Source of the DNA: an uncultured Agrobacterium sp. | GTDB lineage: Bacteria; Pseudomonadota; Alphaproteobacteria; Rhizobiales; Rhizobiaceae | NCBI GenBank assembly: GCA_913777615.1 | Contig: CAJYTK010000004.1 | Location: 248,001 to 312,000 of the forward strand | Direction: 5' to 3' | DNA: 64,000 bases | Made by a program: the position numbers and the translations under genes | Part shown: positions 37,050 to 46,450 of the stretch, one piece after another | How the letters are laid out: every line of letters begins with the position of its first letter | Position numbering within the stretch: position 1 is the stretch's first letter | The notes under the pieces: model-generated | Seen by the model: only the letters and a program-made list of their open reading frames with translations | Databases searched by the model: none | What the model was told of the DNA's origin: nothing

Positions 37050-39131
37050 ATGACGCTCACCTTCGCCCCCTTCCTGCCCTGGACCGTTATCGCCATTCTG
37101 GCCGGCGCGGCACTCGTTCTCGCGATCGCCGGCCTGTTGCGCGGCGTGCGCGGCGCGTGGCTGCGTGGGCTGGCGCTTGCAGCACTGCTACTCGCCATCG
37201 CCAATCCGCTGCTCACCAACGAGGAGCGCGAACCGCTCTCCACCATCGTGCCTGTGATCGTCGACCGCTCGCAAAGTCAGGATGTTCAGCAGCGCACCGC
37301 GCAAACCGACGAGGCGCTCGCCAATCTCAAGGAGCGTCTTGCCCGCTTTCCCCGCATCGAGCCGCGCATTGTCGAGGTTCGCAATGACGAGAACAGCGAT
37401 TCGCCCGCCACAAATCTTTTTTCTGCCCTCTCGGCCTCCGTATCGGATGTCTCGCCCTCGCGCGTCGGCGGCGCGATTTTCCTCAGTGACGGCCAGATCC
37501 ACGACATCCCCAACGCAACCCCGGATATCGAGCAGACGCTCGGCTTCAAGGCGCCTATCCATGGCTTGATCACCGGTCGCGCCGATGAGTTCGACCGCCG
37601 CATCGAGGTCGTTCGCGCTCCCCGCTTCGGCATCGTCAATGAGGAGCAGCAGCTGACGCTCCGCGTCTTCGACGAAGGCCGCACGCAAAGTGGGACGGCA
37701 AACGTCACCATCAAGATGAATGGCGAGGAGATCGGCAACCTTCAGGTAGTACCCGGTCGTCCGATCCCCTTCAGCTTCAAGGTGCCACGCGGCGGCAACA
37801 ATGTGATGGAGTTCTCGGTCGCCGAACTGCCGGGCGAAGTCACCACCACCAATAACCGTGCCGTCCACGTTATCGAAGGCATCCGCCAGAACCTGCGCGT
37901 GCTTCTTGTTTCCGGCGAACCGCATGCCGGTGAACGTGCCTGGCGCAACCTGTTGAAGTCCGACACCTCCGTCGATCTGGTCCACTTCACCATTCTGCGC
38001 CCACCGGAAAAGCAGGATGGCACGCCGATCAACGAGCTGTCGCTGATTGCCTTTCCGACGCGTGAGCTCTTCGTCGAGAAGATCAACGATTTCGATCTGA
38101 TCATCTTCGACCGCTACCAGCATCGCGGCGTGCTGCCGATCCTCTATTATGATTACATCGCCCAATATGTTGAAAAGGGCGGTGCGTTGCTGATTGCTGC
38201 CGGTCCCGAACATGCCGGTCAGGATTCGATTGCGCTGACGCCGCTTGAATCGGTTCTGCCTGCCCAGCCAACCGGTCAGGTGAATCAAGGGGCCTTCTAT
38301 CCGCGCCTCTCGGACGCCGGAAAGAAGCACCCAGTGACGCGCGGTCTGGAAGGCTCAGGCGATGAGCCGCCCCATTGGGGCCGCTGGTTCCGCACCGTCG
38401 GCGTCGAACAGCCGCAGGGTCAGACGGTGATGCTGGGTAGCGGCCAAGATCCGCTTCTGGTGCTGAACCGCCAGGGTGAAGGCCGCGTTGCCATGCTGCT
38501 TTCGGACCAGGGCTGGCTCTGGGCGCGCGGCTTCGAAGGCGGCGGTCCGCATGTGGCGCTCTATCGCCGCATCGCCCACTGGCTTATGAAGGAGCCGGAG
38601 CTTGAGGAAGAGGCGCTGACCGCGCGCGCCAATGGCCGCATGCTGGAAATTACCCGCCAGACGATCGGCGACAATCCTGGCGAAGCGACAGTGAAGTTCC
38701 CATCCGGCAAGACCGAGACGATGGACTTCACCCAGACGGATCCGGGTCTCTACAAGATCGAGCGCCGGATGAATGAGACAGGCCTCTACGAAGTCTCCAA
38801 TGGCGACTTTACCACGCTTGTCCATGTCGGCGCTGTGGACGCACCGGAATTCAAGGCAATGATCTCCACAACGGATTCGCTGAAACCGTTGGCCGATGCG
38901 ACGCGTGGCAGTGTCCACCGCGTGGTCGATGTTGCCAATCGCGTCGTCCTGCCGGATATTCTCCCCGTGCGCGGTGAGGTTCGCGTTGCCGATAATGATC
39001 GCATGCTGATCCGCATGACGGACGAGACGGTGCTCAAAGGCGTCAACAGCTTGCCGCTGTTTGCCGGCTTTGCTGGTCTCGGCGCCCTGCTGCTCGCCTT
39101 CTCCGCTCTCTGGTGGCGCGAAGGCAGATAA
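37050..39131 (+). CDS. Large membrane protein with VWA-like and GATase-like regions
   Basis: 693-residue protein with two N-terminal helices (about 10-50) and a C-terminal anchor (about 668-688); the bulk is probably periplasmic. A DxSxS motif (VDRSQS) at about 72 keeps a MIDAS-like pattern, and a class I amidotransferase-like fold is suggested by VLLVSGEPHAGERAWRNLL and GGALLIAAGPEHAG. It starts 3 bp after the BatA/DUF4159 gene. It presumably forms an envelope complex with BatA, powered or assembled by MoxR. Confidence 0.8.
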   Translation: MTLTFAPFLPWTVIAILAGAALVLAIAGLLRGVRGAWLRGLALAALLLAIANPLLTNEEREPLSTIVPVIVDRSQSQDVQQRTAQTDEALANLKERLARFPRIEPRIVEVRNDENSDSPATNLFSALSASVSDVSPSRVGGAIFLSDGQIHDIPNATPDIEQTLGFKAPIHGLITGRADEFDRRIEVVRAPRFGIVNEEQQLTLRVFDEGRTQSGTANVTIKMNGEEIGNLQVVPGRPIPFSFKVPRGGNNVMEFSVAELPGEVTTTNNRAVHVIEGIRQNLRVLLVSGEPHAGERAWRNLLKSDTSVDLVHFTILRPPEKQDGTPINELSLIAFPTRELFVEKINDFDLIIFDRYQHRGVLPILYYDYIAQYVEKGGALLIAAGPEHAGQDSIALTPLESVLPAQPTGQVNQGAFYPRLSDAGKKHPVTRGLEGSGDEPPHWGRWFRTVGVEQPQGQTVMLGSGQDPLLVLNRQGEGRVAMLLSDQGWLWARGFEGGGPHVALYRRIAHWLMKEPELEEEALTARANGRMLEITRQTIGDNPGEATVKFPSGKTETMDFTQTDPGLYKIERRMNETGLYEVSNGDFTTLVHVGAVDAPEFKAMISTTDSLKPLADATRGSVHRVVDVANRVVLPDILPVRGEVRVADNDRMLIRMTDETVLKGVNSLPLFAGFAGLGALLLAFSALWWREGR

Positions 39132-39132
39132 G

Positions 39133-39555
39133 ATGCACTACGACATCGAACTGGCCGATGGCACAGACGACAGCGCCAAGGCCGCCATCCTCGCCGCCCT
39201 GAAAGGCTACAACCTCCAGCGCTTCGGCCCCGCCGAATGGAAAGAACTGGTCATCGCGCTGAAAGACAATGATGGCGCCGTCATCGGTGGTCTCTCCGGC
39301 CACACCGCACGCGGTTGGCTCTACACCGCCCTCCTCTTCATTCCGCAAGAGTTGCGCGGCCAGGGCCTCGGCCCCAAGCTTCTTGGCATGGCCGAGGATG
39401 AAGCCCGCAAACGCGGCTGCACCGGCGCTTACATCGACACGATGAGCCCGGACGCGTTGACGCTCTATCAGAAATGCGGGTACGAGATTTTTGGCGCGAT
39501 TGGAGATTTCGGGCCGGATTACGCCATGACCTATCTGAAGAAATCACTGGTCTGA
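39133..39555 (+). CDS. GNAT N-acetyltransferase (end of MoxR operon)
   Basis: 140-residue acetyltransferase with the acetyl-CoA pyrophosphate loop LRGQGLGPKLL and the C-terminal YQKCGYEIFG. The ATG at 39133 lies 1 bp after the upstream stop, so it is part of the operon. The substrate is unknown, and it may modify a component of the neighbouring system. Confidence 0.83.
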   Translation: MHYDIELADGTDDSAKAAILAALKGYNLQRFGPAEWKELVIALKDNDGAVIGGLSGHTARGWLYTALLFIPQELRGQGLGPKLLGMAEDEARKRGCTGAYIDTMSPDALTLYQKCGYEIFGAIGDFGPDYAMTYLKKSLV

Positions 39556-39563
39556 GGAATTAC

Positions 39564-39589
39564 GCCTGAGCGAGAACACCCGCTCAGGC
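39564..39589. terminator. Bidirectional hairpin between the MoxR operon and the MFS gene
   Basis: GCCTGAGC / GCTCAGGC perfect 8-bp stem with a 10-nt loop, between convergent genes; weak T-tract. Confidence 0.5.
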
Positions 39590-39610
39590 TGGTCGATGTG
39601 CTCACGAGTT

Positions 39611-40924
39611 TTACGACAGGCTAACCTCACGCGTCTCCGCATTGATCATGGTCGCAGCGATGGCCGCAAGCACCAGAAGCCCGGCAAAGATGCCGACGGC
39701 AAATCCGAAGCCTTGCGCAATGGCATAGCCAAGCAACGAAGGTGCCAGCAATCCGCCGAGCCGCGCCATGGCGCCTGCAGCACCCATGCCGGTGGCGCGG
39801 GATTCCGTCGGGTAGAGCTCCGGCGTATAGGCGTAGAGCGCGCCCCAGGTGCCGAGAAGCGCAAAGCTCATCAGCAGCAGTGACGTGGCGATCATCGCGC
39901 CGGTGGTGGCGAGCGTGAAGAGCAGGCAGCCAAGAGCAGACAGCAGGCAGAAACCGATCAATGTGGGTTTGCGGCCCCATTTTTCCACGCCATAGGCCGC
40001 CAGCGCATAGCCGGGGATCTGGGCGAGTGCGACCAGAACCAGAAATCCATAGCCACGCACGAAGCCGAAACCTTCGCCCGCAAGGCGCGCCGGCATCCAG
40101 GTGAAGACGCCGTAATAGGAGACCGAGACCAGAAACCAGATGGCCAGGATCATGATGGAGCGCTGGCGAAGTGCTGGCGAAAACAGGCCCTGCCCTTTCG
40201 ACGCTTCAGACTGCGCAATGCCGGTCCGCTCATCCAGTGTCGCGCGACCATTGGTCTTGAGCATGGAGTTGACGACGACTTTCGCTTCTTCCGAACGACC
40301 GGTCCTCAAAAGGTAAAGCGGCGATTCCGGCACGAGGAAACGCAGGCCGATGCCGATCAGCGCGGGAAAGGCGGTGACAGCGAAGATGTAGCGCCACGCA
40401 TCCTCGACGCCCGAAAGGCTCGCAAGCCATGCGGCAAGGGCCACGACCAGCGTGCCGACCGCCCAGAAGCCCTCCAGCAGAACCAGCCAGCGGCCGCGGT
40501 TTTTGGCCGGAAGAAACTCCGCCATCATCGCATAATCTACCGGCAGCGTGCCGCCGACGGCTGCACCCGTCAGGAAGCGCAGCACGAGAAGAATGGTGAA
40601 ATCCGGCGCGAAGATCGAGAGAATACCGAAGACCGCATCGCAGGCGACGGTGACGATCAACACGCGGCGGCGACCGTAGCGGTCGGCCATGCGGCCGAAG
40701 CCGATAGCGCCAAGCAACATTCCGAGGAAGAAGGCGGTGCCGGTCTGCAAGGCCTGCGGGACAGTCAGCCCGAAGGTCGCGGCAATCGAGGCGGCGGTGA
40801 AACCCACCGCCAGCACCTGCATGGCATCCGCCGCCCAGACCAGACCGAAGATACCCATCAGCCTGCGCTGATAAGCACCGGCGCCTGCGCGATCCAGCGC
40901 ATCGTTCATCGTAATCGACGTCAT
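39611..40924 (-). CDS. MFS transporter, sugar/aromatic acid symporter type
   Basis: 437 residues with 12 transmembrane helices. Signature DRYGRRRVL between helices 2 and 3 and VPESPLYLLRTGRSEEA at the centre are typical of the SP/AAHS families. The ATG at 40924 is 5 nt after AAGGGGG; another ATG is at 40927. The substrate is not readable. It is close to a GNAT gene in the same direction. Confidence 0.85.
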   Translation of the reverse strand: MTSITMNDALDRAGAGAYQRRLMGIFGLVWAADAMQVLAVGFTAASIAATFGLTVPQALQTGTAFFLGMLLGAIGFGRMADRYGRRRVLIVTVACDAVFGILSIFAPDFTILLVLRFLTGAAVGGTLPVDYAMMAEFLPAKNRGRWLVLLEGFWAVGTLVVALAAWLASLSGVEDAWRYIFAVTAFPALIGIGLRFLVPESPLYLLRTGRSEEAKVVVNSMLKTNGRATLDERTGIAQSEASKGQGLFSPALRQRSIMILAIWFLVSVSYYGVFTWMPARLAGEGFGFVRGYGFLVLVALAQIPGYALAAYGVEKWGRKPTLIGFCLLSALGCLLFTLATTGAMIATSLLLMSFALLGTWGALYAYTPELYPTESRATGMGAAGAMARLGGLLAPSLLGYAIAQGFGFAVGIFAGLLVLAAIAATMINAETREVSLS

Positions 40925-41012
40925 CATCGCCCCCTTGCGACCCGAACTCAATGTGCGGCGCACGTTGCTTAGGTCAGGCGGGCAGTGTCAAGGCGTCAAA
41001 GAGCGTTTTGCG

Positions 41013-41579
41013 TCAACCGACAGCGCGGAGCGGCAGCTCGAAAACAAGCTCTTCCTCCTTTTCTCCGGTCTTGCCGTCGAATGGCTGCCAGCCAATTTCG
41101 CCTCTGAGCCGCTGATGAACGTTATGCGCCAGCGGCACCACGAGCACACGGTTCATGTCGACCGGACCTGGAAAATCGAGCGCGCCATAAGCGACCTTCT
41201 CGAAACCGAGCGGCATGTAATAGGGCGGATCGCCAATCAGGATGACTGCCTCCGAACCCTTACGCTTGGCGGCGGCAATCGCAATCCGCACCAGTTCACG
41301 CCCGATCCCCATATTCTTGTGCGATGGCCGCACCGCCAGCGGTCCCAGCATATGGCCGTTGACCTCACCGGCCCGAACCGGCGTCATCCGCACCGATGCG
41401 ATGGTCTCGCCATCATCGGCGCAGATGAAGGAGAGCGAACGGTCGTGCGGCCCCTGCTCGCGGATGCGCGCGGCAGCCCGCGTATGCCGGCCAGGACCAA
41501 AAGCTTCTGCATTGATAAGTTCGATAACGGCGTCGTGCGACGCGTCCTCGGTGAGGTAGACAAGTTCGTGCTTGGACAT
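41013..41579 (-). CDS. GNAT N-acetyltransferase, YhbS-like
   Basis: 188-residue acetyltransferase. The acetyl-CoA loop is PSHKNMGIGRELVRIAIAAA, and GDPPYYMPLGFEKV follows. The YhbS-like group is annotated by fold; the acceptor is unknown. It lies about 90 bp upstream of the MFS gene. Confidence 0.85.
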   Translation of the reverse strand: MSKHELVYLTEDASHDAVIELINAEAFGPGRHTRAAARIREQGPHDRSLSFICADDGETIASVRMTPVRAGEVNGHMLGPLAVRPSHKNMGIGRELVRIAIAAAKRKGSEAVILIGDPPYYMPLGFEKVAYGALDFPGPVDMNRVLVVPLAHNVHQRLRGEIGWQPFDGKTGEKEEELVFELPLRAVG

Positions 41580-41867
41580 GAGGAGACCGGAACGTTGAAT
41601 ACGGACATGACGATGTGTGACGGTGCGCCTGACATTGCCTGACAGGGCAAGAAGAGCGTCAGCGTCGTCGGAGCGTCCGTGGTTCGGTCATAGATCAAAA
41701 TTTCCTCAGCAATATGAACATCGCGGATATCAGGAAATTATCGCAGGGTCCAGAACAAAAGGCCGCACCGCCGCATTCACGAAGCGAGAACGCATTGTTC
41801 ATCGATGCGAGGGTTCGCTTTAGCGCCTTCCCATCCTAGAGTGAGCGACGAAACAAGGAGATAGCAG
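41580..41867. other. Divergent intergenic region between the GNAT and hydroquinone-reductase genes
   Basis: 288 bp; small stem TTGCC-TGACA-GGCAA-like near 41636-41651. No promoter boxes are clear and no gene is supported. Confidence 0.3.
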
Positions 41868-42872
41868 ATGGGCATGCTGGTAGACGGCGTTTGGAAGGAT
41901 GTGTGGTACGACACAAAGGAAACCAAGGGGCACTTCAAACGCAGCGCCTCGCAGTTCCGTAACTGGATCACTGCCGATGGCGAGCCCGGCCCCTCCGGCC
42001 AGGGCGGCTTCAAGGCAGAGAAGGACCGTTACCACCTCTACGTCTCGCTTGCCTGTCCCTGGGCGCACCGCACACTTATCTTCCGCAAGCTGAAGAAACT
42101 CGAAGACTACATCCCGGTTTCCGTGGTCGATCCGCTGATGCTGGAAAATGGCTGGGAATTCAAGCCTGAGGATGAGCGCGTGCCGGGCGCGACTGAGGAT
42201 CACCTCTTCGGATCGTCGGCTCTCTGGCAGGTTTATACCAAGGCCGATCCGCACTATTCCGGCCGCGTCACCGTACCGGTGCTCTGGGACAAGCAGCAGA
42301 ACACCATCGTCTCCAATGAGTCGGCGGAGATTATCCGCATGTTCAACAGCGCCTTCGATGCATTGACCGGATCGGAACTCGATTTCTACCCAGAAGCAAA
42401 GCGAGGCGAAATCGATGCGCTCAACGACCTCATCTACGACACCGTCAATAACGGCGTCTACAAGGCGGGCTTCGCCACCACGCAGGACGCCTATCAAGAA
42501 AGTGCGACCAAGGTATTCGAGACACTGGATATGCTTGAGGAGCAGCTTTCAAACCAACGCTTCCTTTTGGGCCCGGAACAGACCGAAGCCGATTGGCGGC
42601 TGTTCACCACACTGGTGCGTTTCGATCCTGTTTATGTCGGTCACTTCAAGTGCAATATCCGCCGCATTCACGATTACCCGAACCTGACGGGCTATCTGCG
42701 AGACCTGTTCCAGACGCCCGGCGTGCCGGAGACGGTGGATATTCGCCACATCAAGGAGCATTATTACCGCAGCCACAAGACGATCAACCCGACCGGCATC
42801 GTTCCGGTTGGACCGGAATTGGAGCTCGAAAAGGCCCATGATCGCGCAAGGTTGGCGGGAGGCTACCAGTAA
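41868..42872 (+). CDS. Glutathionyl-hydroquinone reductase (Xi-class GST)
   Basis: 334-residue enzyme of the YqjG/ECM4/PcpF family that reduces glutathionyl-hydroquinones. The catalytic Cys is in the ACPWAHRTLIFR motif near residue 64. The typical N-terminal extension with WITADGEPGPSGQGGFKAEKDRYHLY precedes the thioredoxin-like domain, and the GST helical domain follows. The ATG at 41868 follows AAGGAG. Its 3' end overlaps the convergent NUDIX gene by 10 bp. Confidence 0.93.
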   Translation: MGMLVDGVWKDVWYDTKETKGHFKRSASQFRNWITADGEPGPSGQGGFKAEKDRYHLYVSLACPWAHRTLIFRKLKKLEDYIPVSVVDPLMLENGWEFKPEDERVPGATEDHLFGSSALWQVYTKADPHYSGRVTVPVLWDKQQNTIVSNESAEIIRMFNSAFDALTGSELDFYPEAKRGEIDALNDLIYDTVNNGVYKAGFATTQDAYQESATKVFETLDMLEEQLSNQRFLLGPEQTEADWRLFTTLVRFDPVYVGHFKCNIRRIHDYPNLTGYLRDLFQTPGVPETVDIRHIKEHYYRSHKTINPTGIVPVGPELELEKAHDRARLAGGYQ

Positions 42873-43357
42873 TCGTCCGGCAGAGCGTGACCGGATAGAT
42901 CCGCAAGACGACGACGCGTGGCGGATGTCGTCTCGCCGGGCAGCGCGTCGAGCGGGAAGAACCCGCTCTCGGCAATCTCACGGTCCGCCGCCTTCAAAGC
43001 GGTCTGCCTGACAGTCAGGCGATAGAGCAGCACATGGTCGCGGTCGCTGGTGCGATTGTTGAAATAGACATGGACAAGTTGGGGCACAGACGTGGCAACC
43101 AGATTGCCCTCTTCCCGGATTTCCTTGTGCAGCGCCTGCAATCCGGTTTCCCCTCGCTCGACACCGCCGCCCGGCATATGCCAGCCGGAAACATAGGTAT
43201 GCCGCACGAGGAAAATGCGACCCTGATCATCGAAACAGGCGGCGCGCACCCCAAGGGTCATGCCGCGGCGCATAAAAAAGAACCCGTGCACGATCCTTTT
43301 GGCGATATTCCGAAACAGCTGCCGGAACCCTTCACTGAGCTTGCGGTTCTCACTCAA
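42863..43357 (-). CDS. NUDIX hydrolase
   Basis: 164-residue protein. A basic N-terminal segment precedes GVRAACFDDQGRIFLVRHTY and a NUDIX box GGGVERGETGLQALHKEI followed by REEGN. The substrate is unknown. It is convergent with, and overlaps by 10 bp, the hydroquinone reductase gene. Confidence 0.88.
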   Translation of the reverse strand: MSENRKLSEGFRQLFRNIAKRIVHGFFFMRRGMTLGVRAACFDDQGRIFLVRHTYVSGWHMPGGGVERGETGLQALHKEIREEGNLVATSVPQLVHVYFNNRTSDRDHVLLYRLTVRQTALKAADREIAESGFFPLDALPGETTSATRRRLADLSGHALPDDYW

Positions 43358-43447
43358 AGTTCAACTCTCCGTCAACTTGCCCGGTTGAAGCGCTTATCCC
43401 CTTGAAATACCGAGGTTTCGCATTGCACGCCTCAACACGGATACGAT

Positions 43448-44425
43448 ATGTCTGACCCCATGTTCAAGCTCGCCCATATTTCTGACGTTCATCTCGGGCC
43501 ATTGCCCAAGCTCACTTTCCGCGAACTGGCCTCCAAGCGCATCACCGGCTTTGTGAACTGGCGGCTCAACCGCCGCAAGCATCTTTTCACCGATACGCTG
43601 GAGCGTTTGGTGGACGATATGGAAACCAAGGCGCCCGATCACGTCGCAATTACTGGCGACCTCGTCAATCTCGCCACCGGCATCGAAATCCGCGCCGCCG
43701 CCGACTGGCTGGAGGAAGTGGGCGATCCGCTGAAAGTCTCGGTCGTACCCGGCAACCACGACGCCTATGTTCCCGGCGCGCACGACAAGGCGATGGCCGC
43801 CTGGTATCCTTATGTGCGCGGCGATGGCGATGCGGATAGCTGGAACGAGGACCTGAAGATTTTCCCCTATATGCGGGTTCGCGGCCCTGTGGCGCTCATC
43901 GGCTGCTCCACCTCCATCGCCACACCACCCTTTTCCGCGACGGGCTATTTCGGCCGTCGCCAGGCACGCGCCACGGCGGATCTGCTGAAAAAGGCCGGTG
44001 AACAAGGCCTGTTCCGCGTGGTGATGATCCATCATCCGCCGGTGCGCGGCGCTGCCGCGACCCATAAACGCATGATTGGCATCCGCCGCTTTGCCGCAGC
44101 ACTTGGTACCGGTGGCGCAGAACTCGTGCTGCATGGCCACACCCACCTCAACACGGTCTACTGGCTGAGCACCCATCGGGGTCAGGACCACATCCCCGTC
44201 GTCGGCATTGCCTCCGCAAGCCAGGGACCAGGAGCAGAAAAGCCGCGCGCCGGCTATAACCTCTTCAATATCTCCGGCGGCCCCGGAAAATGGGACGTGA
44301 CCTGCGAACGTTTCAGCCTCAACGAGAAATCGACTGGCATCGAGCTGGAAGACATTCGCGTCTTCTACCACAATGGCCGCCCCCTGGGCTTCGGCAACCC
44401 GGTGGAGCAGGCACCGGAGGAGTAG
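43448..44425 (+). CDS. Calcineurin-like metallophosphoesterase
   Basis: 325-residue phosphoesterase with the dinuclear-metal motifs: HISDVHLG, GDLVN, GNHD, MIHHPP and GHTHLN. The fold covers nucleotide, cyclic-nucleotide and lipid phosphatases, so the substrate is open. Divergent from the NUDIX gene. A terminator overlaps its stop codon. Confidence 0.93.
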   Translation: MSDPMFKLAHISDVHLGPLPKLTFRELASKRITGFVNWRLNRRKHLFTDTLERLVDDMETKAPDHVAITGDLVNLATGIEIRAAADWLEEVGDPLKVSVVPGNHDAYVPGAHDKAMAAWYPYVRGDGDADSWNEDLKIFPYMRVRGPVALIGCSTSIATPPFSATGYFGRRQARATADLLKKAGEQGLFRVVMIHHPPVRGAAATHKRMIGIRRFAAALGTGGAELVLHGHTHLNTVYWLSTHRGQDHIPVVGIASASQGPGAEKPRAGYNLFNISGGPGKWDVTCERFSLNEKSTGIELEDIRVFYHNGRPLGFGNPVEQAPEE

Positions 44426-44442
44426 GCTTCCTCCGGCTTTTC
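44414..44442 (+). terminator. Intrinsic terminator overlapping the phosphoesterase stop codon
   Basis: CCGGAGGA / TCCTCCGG 8-bp stem followed by CTTTTCC. The UAG stop (44423-44425) lies in the loop region. Confidence 0.65.
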
Positions 44443-44472
44443 CTCGTTACAGAGTGAGGCGAAGTACCAGCC

Positions 44473-46182
44473 TTAATTCGCCCGCTCTTCCAACACGCGG
44501 TTGGCGGCAGACACGATTGCCTCCAGCGAAGCACCCACGATGTTGGTGTTAATACCCGCGCCGAAGAGCTTGCCGCCCGGGTGCTCCATTTCCACATAGG
44601 CGATGGCCGATGCGTTGGAGCCGTGCTGCAGCGAGTGTTCGGAATAATCGTTCACCGACAGATCGATGCCGAGATAGGTGGACAGCGCGTTGATGAAGCC
44701 ATCGATCGGACCCGTTCCCTTGCCCTCGATCCGCTTCACCTCGCCCTTGTCCATGATTTCGGCGGCCACGACGCGCACGCCCTTGAAATCGCCTGCCGGA
44801 TAGGTGTGGTGATCGACGAATTTCAGGCGTGCATTGGACTGCGTCACATAGCGCTCCATGAAGCGTTCATAGATGCGCTTGGCTGGCAGTTCCACGCCTT
44901 CCTCATCGGTGATGCGCTGAATGTCCTCGCGGAATTCCACCTGCAGATTGCGCGGCAGGTTGAGGCCGTAATCCTCCTGCAGGATATATGCGATGCCGCC
45001 CTTGCCGGACTGCGAGTTGATACGGATGATCGCCTCGTAGGAACGTCCGACATCCTTCGGGTCGATCGGCAGATAGGGCACTTCCCAGACCGGGTGATTG
45101 GCAACCTTGATCGCCTTCATGCCCTTGTTGATCGCATCCTGATGCGAGCCGGAGAAGGCGGTGTAGACCAGCTCGCCGACATAAGGGTGCCGCTCAGGGA
45201 TCGTCATTTCGTTGGAATATTCGTAGACGGCCTTGATGCGCTCGATATCGGTGCAATCCAGTTCCGGGTCCACACCTTGGGTATACATGTTCAGTGCCAG
45301 TGTTACCACGTCCACATTGCCTGTGCGCTCGCCATTGCCGAACAGCGTGCCTTCCACGCGGTCGGCGCCGGCCATCAGGCCGAGTTCGGTGGCCGCGATA
45401 CCCGTGCCGCGGTCGTTATGCGGATGCAGCGAAATGATGACGTTTTCGCGGTTGTCGATGTTGCGGCACATCCACTCGATCTGGTCGGCATAAATGTTCG
45501 GCGTTGCCATTTCCACGGTGGAGGGCAGGTTCAGGATCAGCTTGTTGTCGGCCGTCGGCTTCACCACGTCGATCACCGCGTTGCAGATCTCCAGCGCAAC
45601 TTCCAGCTCCGTGCCGGTAAAGCTTTCCGGCGAATATTCGAAGCGATAACCGCCGCCAGCCTTTGCCGCCATGTCGGTGATCATCTTCGCCGCATCGACG
45701 GCTATCTGCTTGATGCCGTGGACGTCCTTGCCAAATACAACGCGGCGCTGCAATTCGCTGGTGGAGTTGTAGAAATGGATGATCGGGTTCTTGGCGCCTT
45801 CCAGCGCCTCGAAGGTGCGGGTGATCAGTTCCGGGCGGCACTGCACCAGGACCTGCAGCGACACGTCATCGGGTACATTGCCCTCTTCCACGCACCAGCG
45901 GGCGAAGTCGAAATCCGTCTGCGAGGCGGACGGGAAGCCGATCTCGATTTCCTTGAAGCCCATGTCCAACAGCAGCTTGAACATGCGTGCCTTACGGTCA
46001 TGACCCATCGGATTGACCAGCGACTGGTTGCCGTCACGCAAATCCACCGAACACCAGATCGGCGCTTTCTCGATGGTTTTGCTTGGCCATGTGCGATCGG
46101 GAATGTTGATGGTGGGATAGGGGCGATATTTGACGCCGGCTTCAGGCATGCCCTTGGAAATGGTGTTTGTCTTCGCGTCCAT
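44473..46182 (-). CDS. leuA: 2-isopropylmalate synthase
   Basis: First committed step of leucine synthesis: condenses acetyl-CoA with 2-ketoisovalerate. 569 residues, the longer type found in rhizobia, actinobacteria and yeast. Catalytic DLRDGNQSL at about 48-56, metal-binding HPHND in SLHPHNDRGTG, and a C-terminal allosteric domain for leucine feedback (about 430-569). The ATG at 46182 lies 6 nt after AAGGAGC. The 5' region contains a candidate leucine leader ORF and mutually exclusive pairings involving this Shine-Dalgarno (see the 46183-46367 structure). Confidence 0.96.
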   Translation of the reverse strand: MDAKTNTISKGMPEAGVKYRPYPTINIPDRTWPSKTIEKAPIWCSVDLRDGNQSLVNPMGHDRKARMFKLLLDMGFKEIEIGFPSASQTDFDFARWCVEEGNVPDDVSLQVLVQCRPELITRTFEALEGAKNPIIHFYNSTSELQRRVVFGKDVHGIKQIAVDAAKMITDMAAKAGGGYRFEYSPESFTGTELEVALEICNAVIDVVKPTADNKLILNLPSTVEMATPNIYADQIEWMCRNIDNRENVIISLHPHNDRGTGIAATELGLMAGADRVEGTLFGNGERTGNVDVVTLALNMYTQGVDPELDCTDIERIKAVYEYSNEMTIPERHPYVGELVYTAFSGSHQDAINKGMKAIKVANHPVWEVPYLPIDPKDVGRSYEAIIRINSQSGKGGIAYILQEDYGLNLPRNLQVEFREDIQRITDEEGVELPAKRIYERFMERYVTQSNARLKFVDHHTYPAGDFKGVRVVAAEIMDKGEVKRIEGKGTGPIDGFINALSTYLGIDLSVNDYSEHSLQHGSNASAIAYVEMEHPGGKLFGAGINTNIVGASLEAIVSAANRVLEERAN

Positions 46183-46188
46183 CGTTTT

Positions 46189-46367
46189 GCTCCTTCAAGC
46201 ATCCGCGGGCTGATAAGCCACTGGCAGATGCCGTGCCCTTGGTCGGGCCTTAAATCCAGAATGAAATGAGATTTCGAGTTGAGGAGCATTGGCACCAGCG
46301 GGCTTTCGGCCGCCGGGCGCTCCTCACTGGACCCGGCAACCGCGTGTAAGGTCGAGGCTAAGAAGCG
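46189..46367 (-). promoter_or_regulatory. Candidate translational attenuator of leuA
   Basis: Four segments on the minus strand. 1: CGCTTCTTA (46359-46367), over Leu codons. 2: TGAGGAGCG (46318-46326), containing the leader stop codon. 3: GCTCCTCAA (46279-46287). 4: TTGAAGGAGC (46189-46198), the leuA Shine-Dalgarno. Pairing 1:2 is 9 bp (two G·U), 2:3 is 8 perfect bp with an inner CGGCGG/CCGCTG stem, and 3:4 is 6 bp plus 3 after a bulge. Stalling at Leu codons would favour 2:3 and free the leuA ribosome site. The mechanism is inferred. Confidence 0.5.
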
Positions 46368-46443
46368 AGAGTGCACCGCACGGCGAAGCATTCGCAGAAA
46401 TCTGCGCGCTCATGCCGGAAAAGGTCTCGGTGCAATTGGTCAT
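46324..46443 (-). CDS. Candidate leucine leader peptide (39 aa)
   Basis: Short ORF immediately downstream of a consensus promoter and upstream of leuA. It contains LSLLSLDL, five Leu in eight codons (CTC, CTT, CTT, CTC, CTT). There is no Shine-Dalgarno, but the ATG at 46443 is 8 nt after the -10 box, so it could be translated from a leaderless transcript. An internal ATG at 46413 is an alternative. It is the natural sensor of the attenuator described above. Its existence as a translated ORF is inferred. Confidence 0.55.
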   Translation of the reverse strand: MTNCTETFSGMSAQISANASPCGALSLLSLDLTRGCRVQ

Positions 46444-46450
46444 GCATTTT

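Noticed and set aside
46201-46260. Intrinsic terminator in the leuA leader
   Set aside because: GGCCC..GGGCC-like stem exists but has no U-tract, so a transcriptional attenuator is not supported.
44581-46269. A 562-codon open frame opposite leuA
   Set aside because: Antisense to a clear leuA gene; products of this frame show no known motif.
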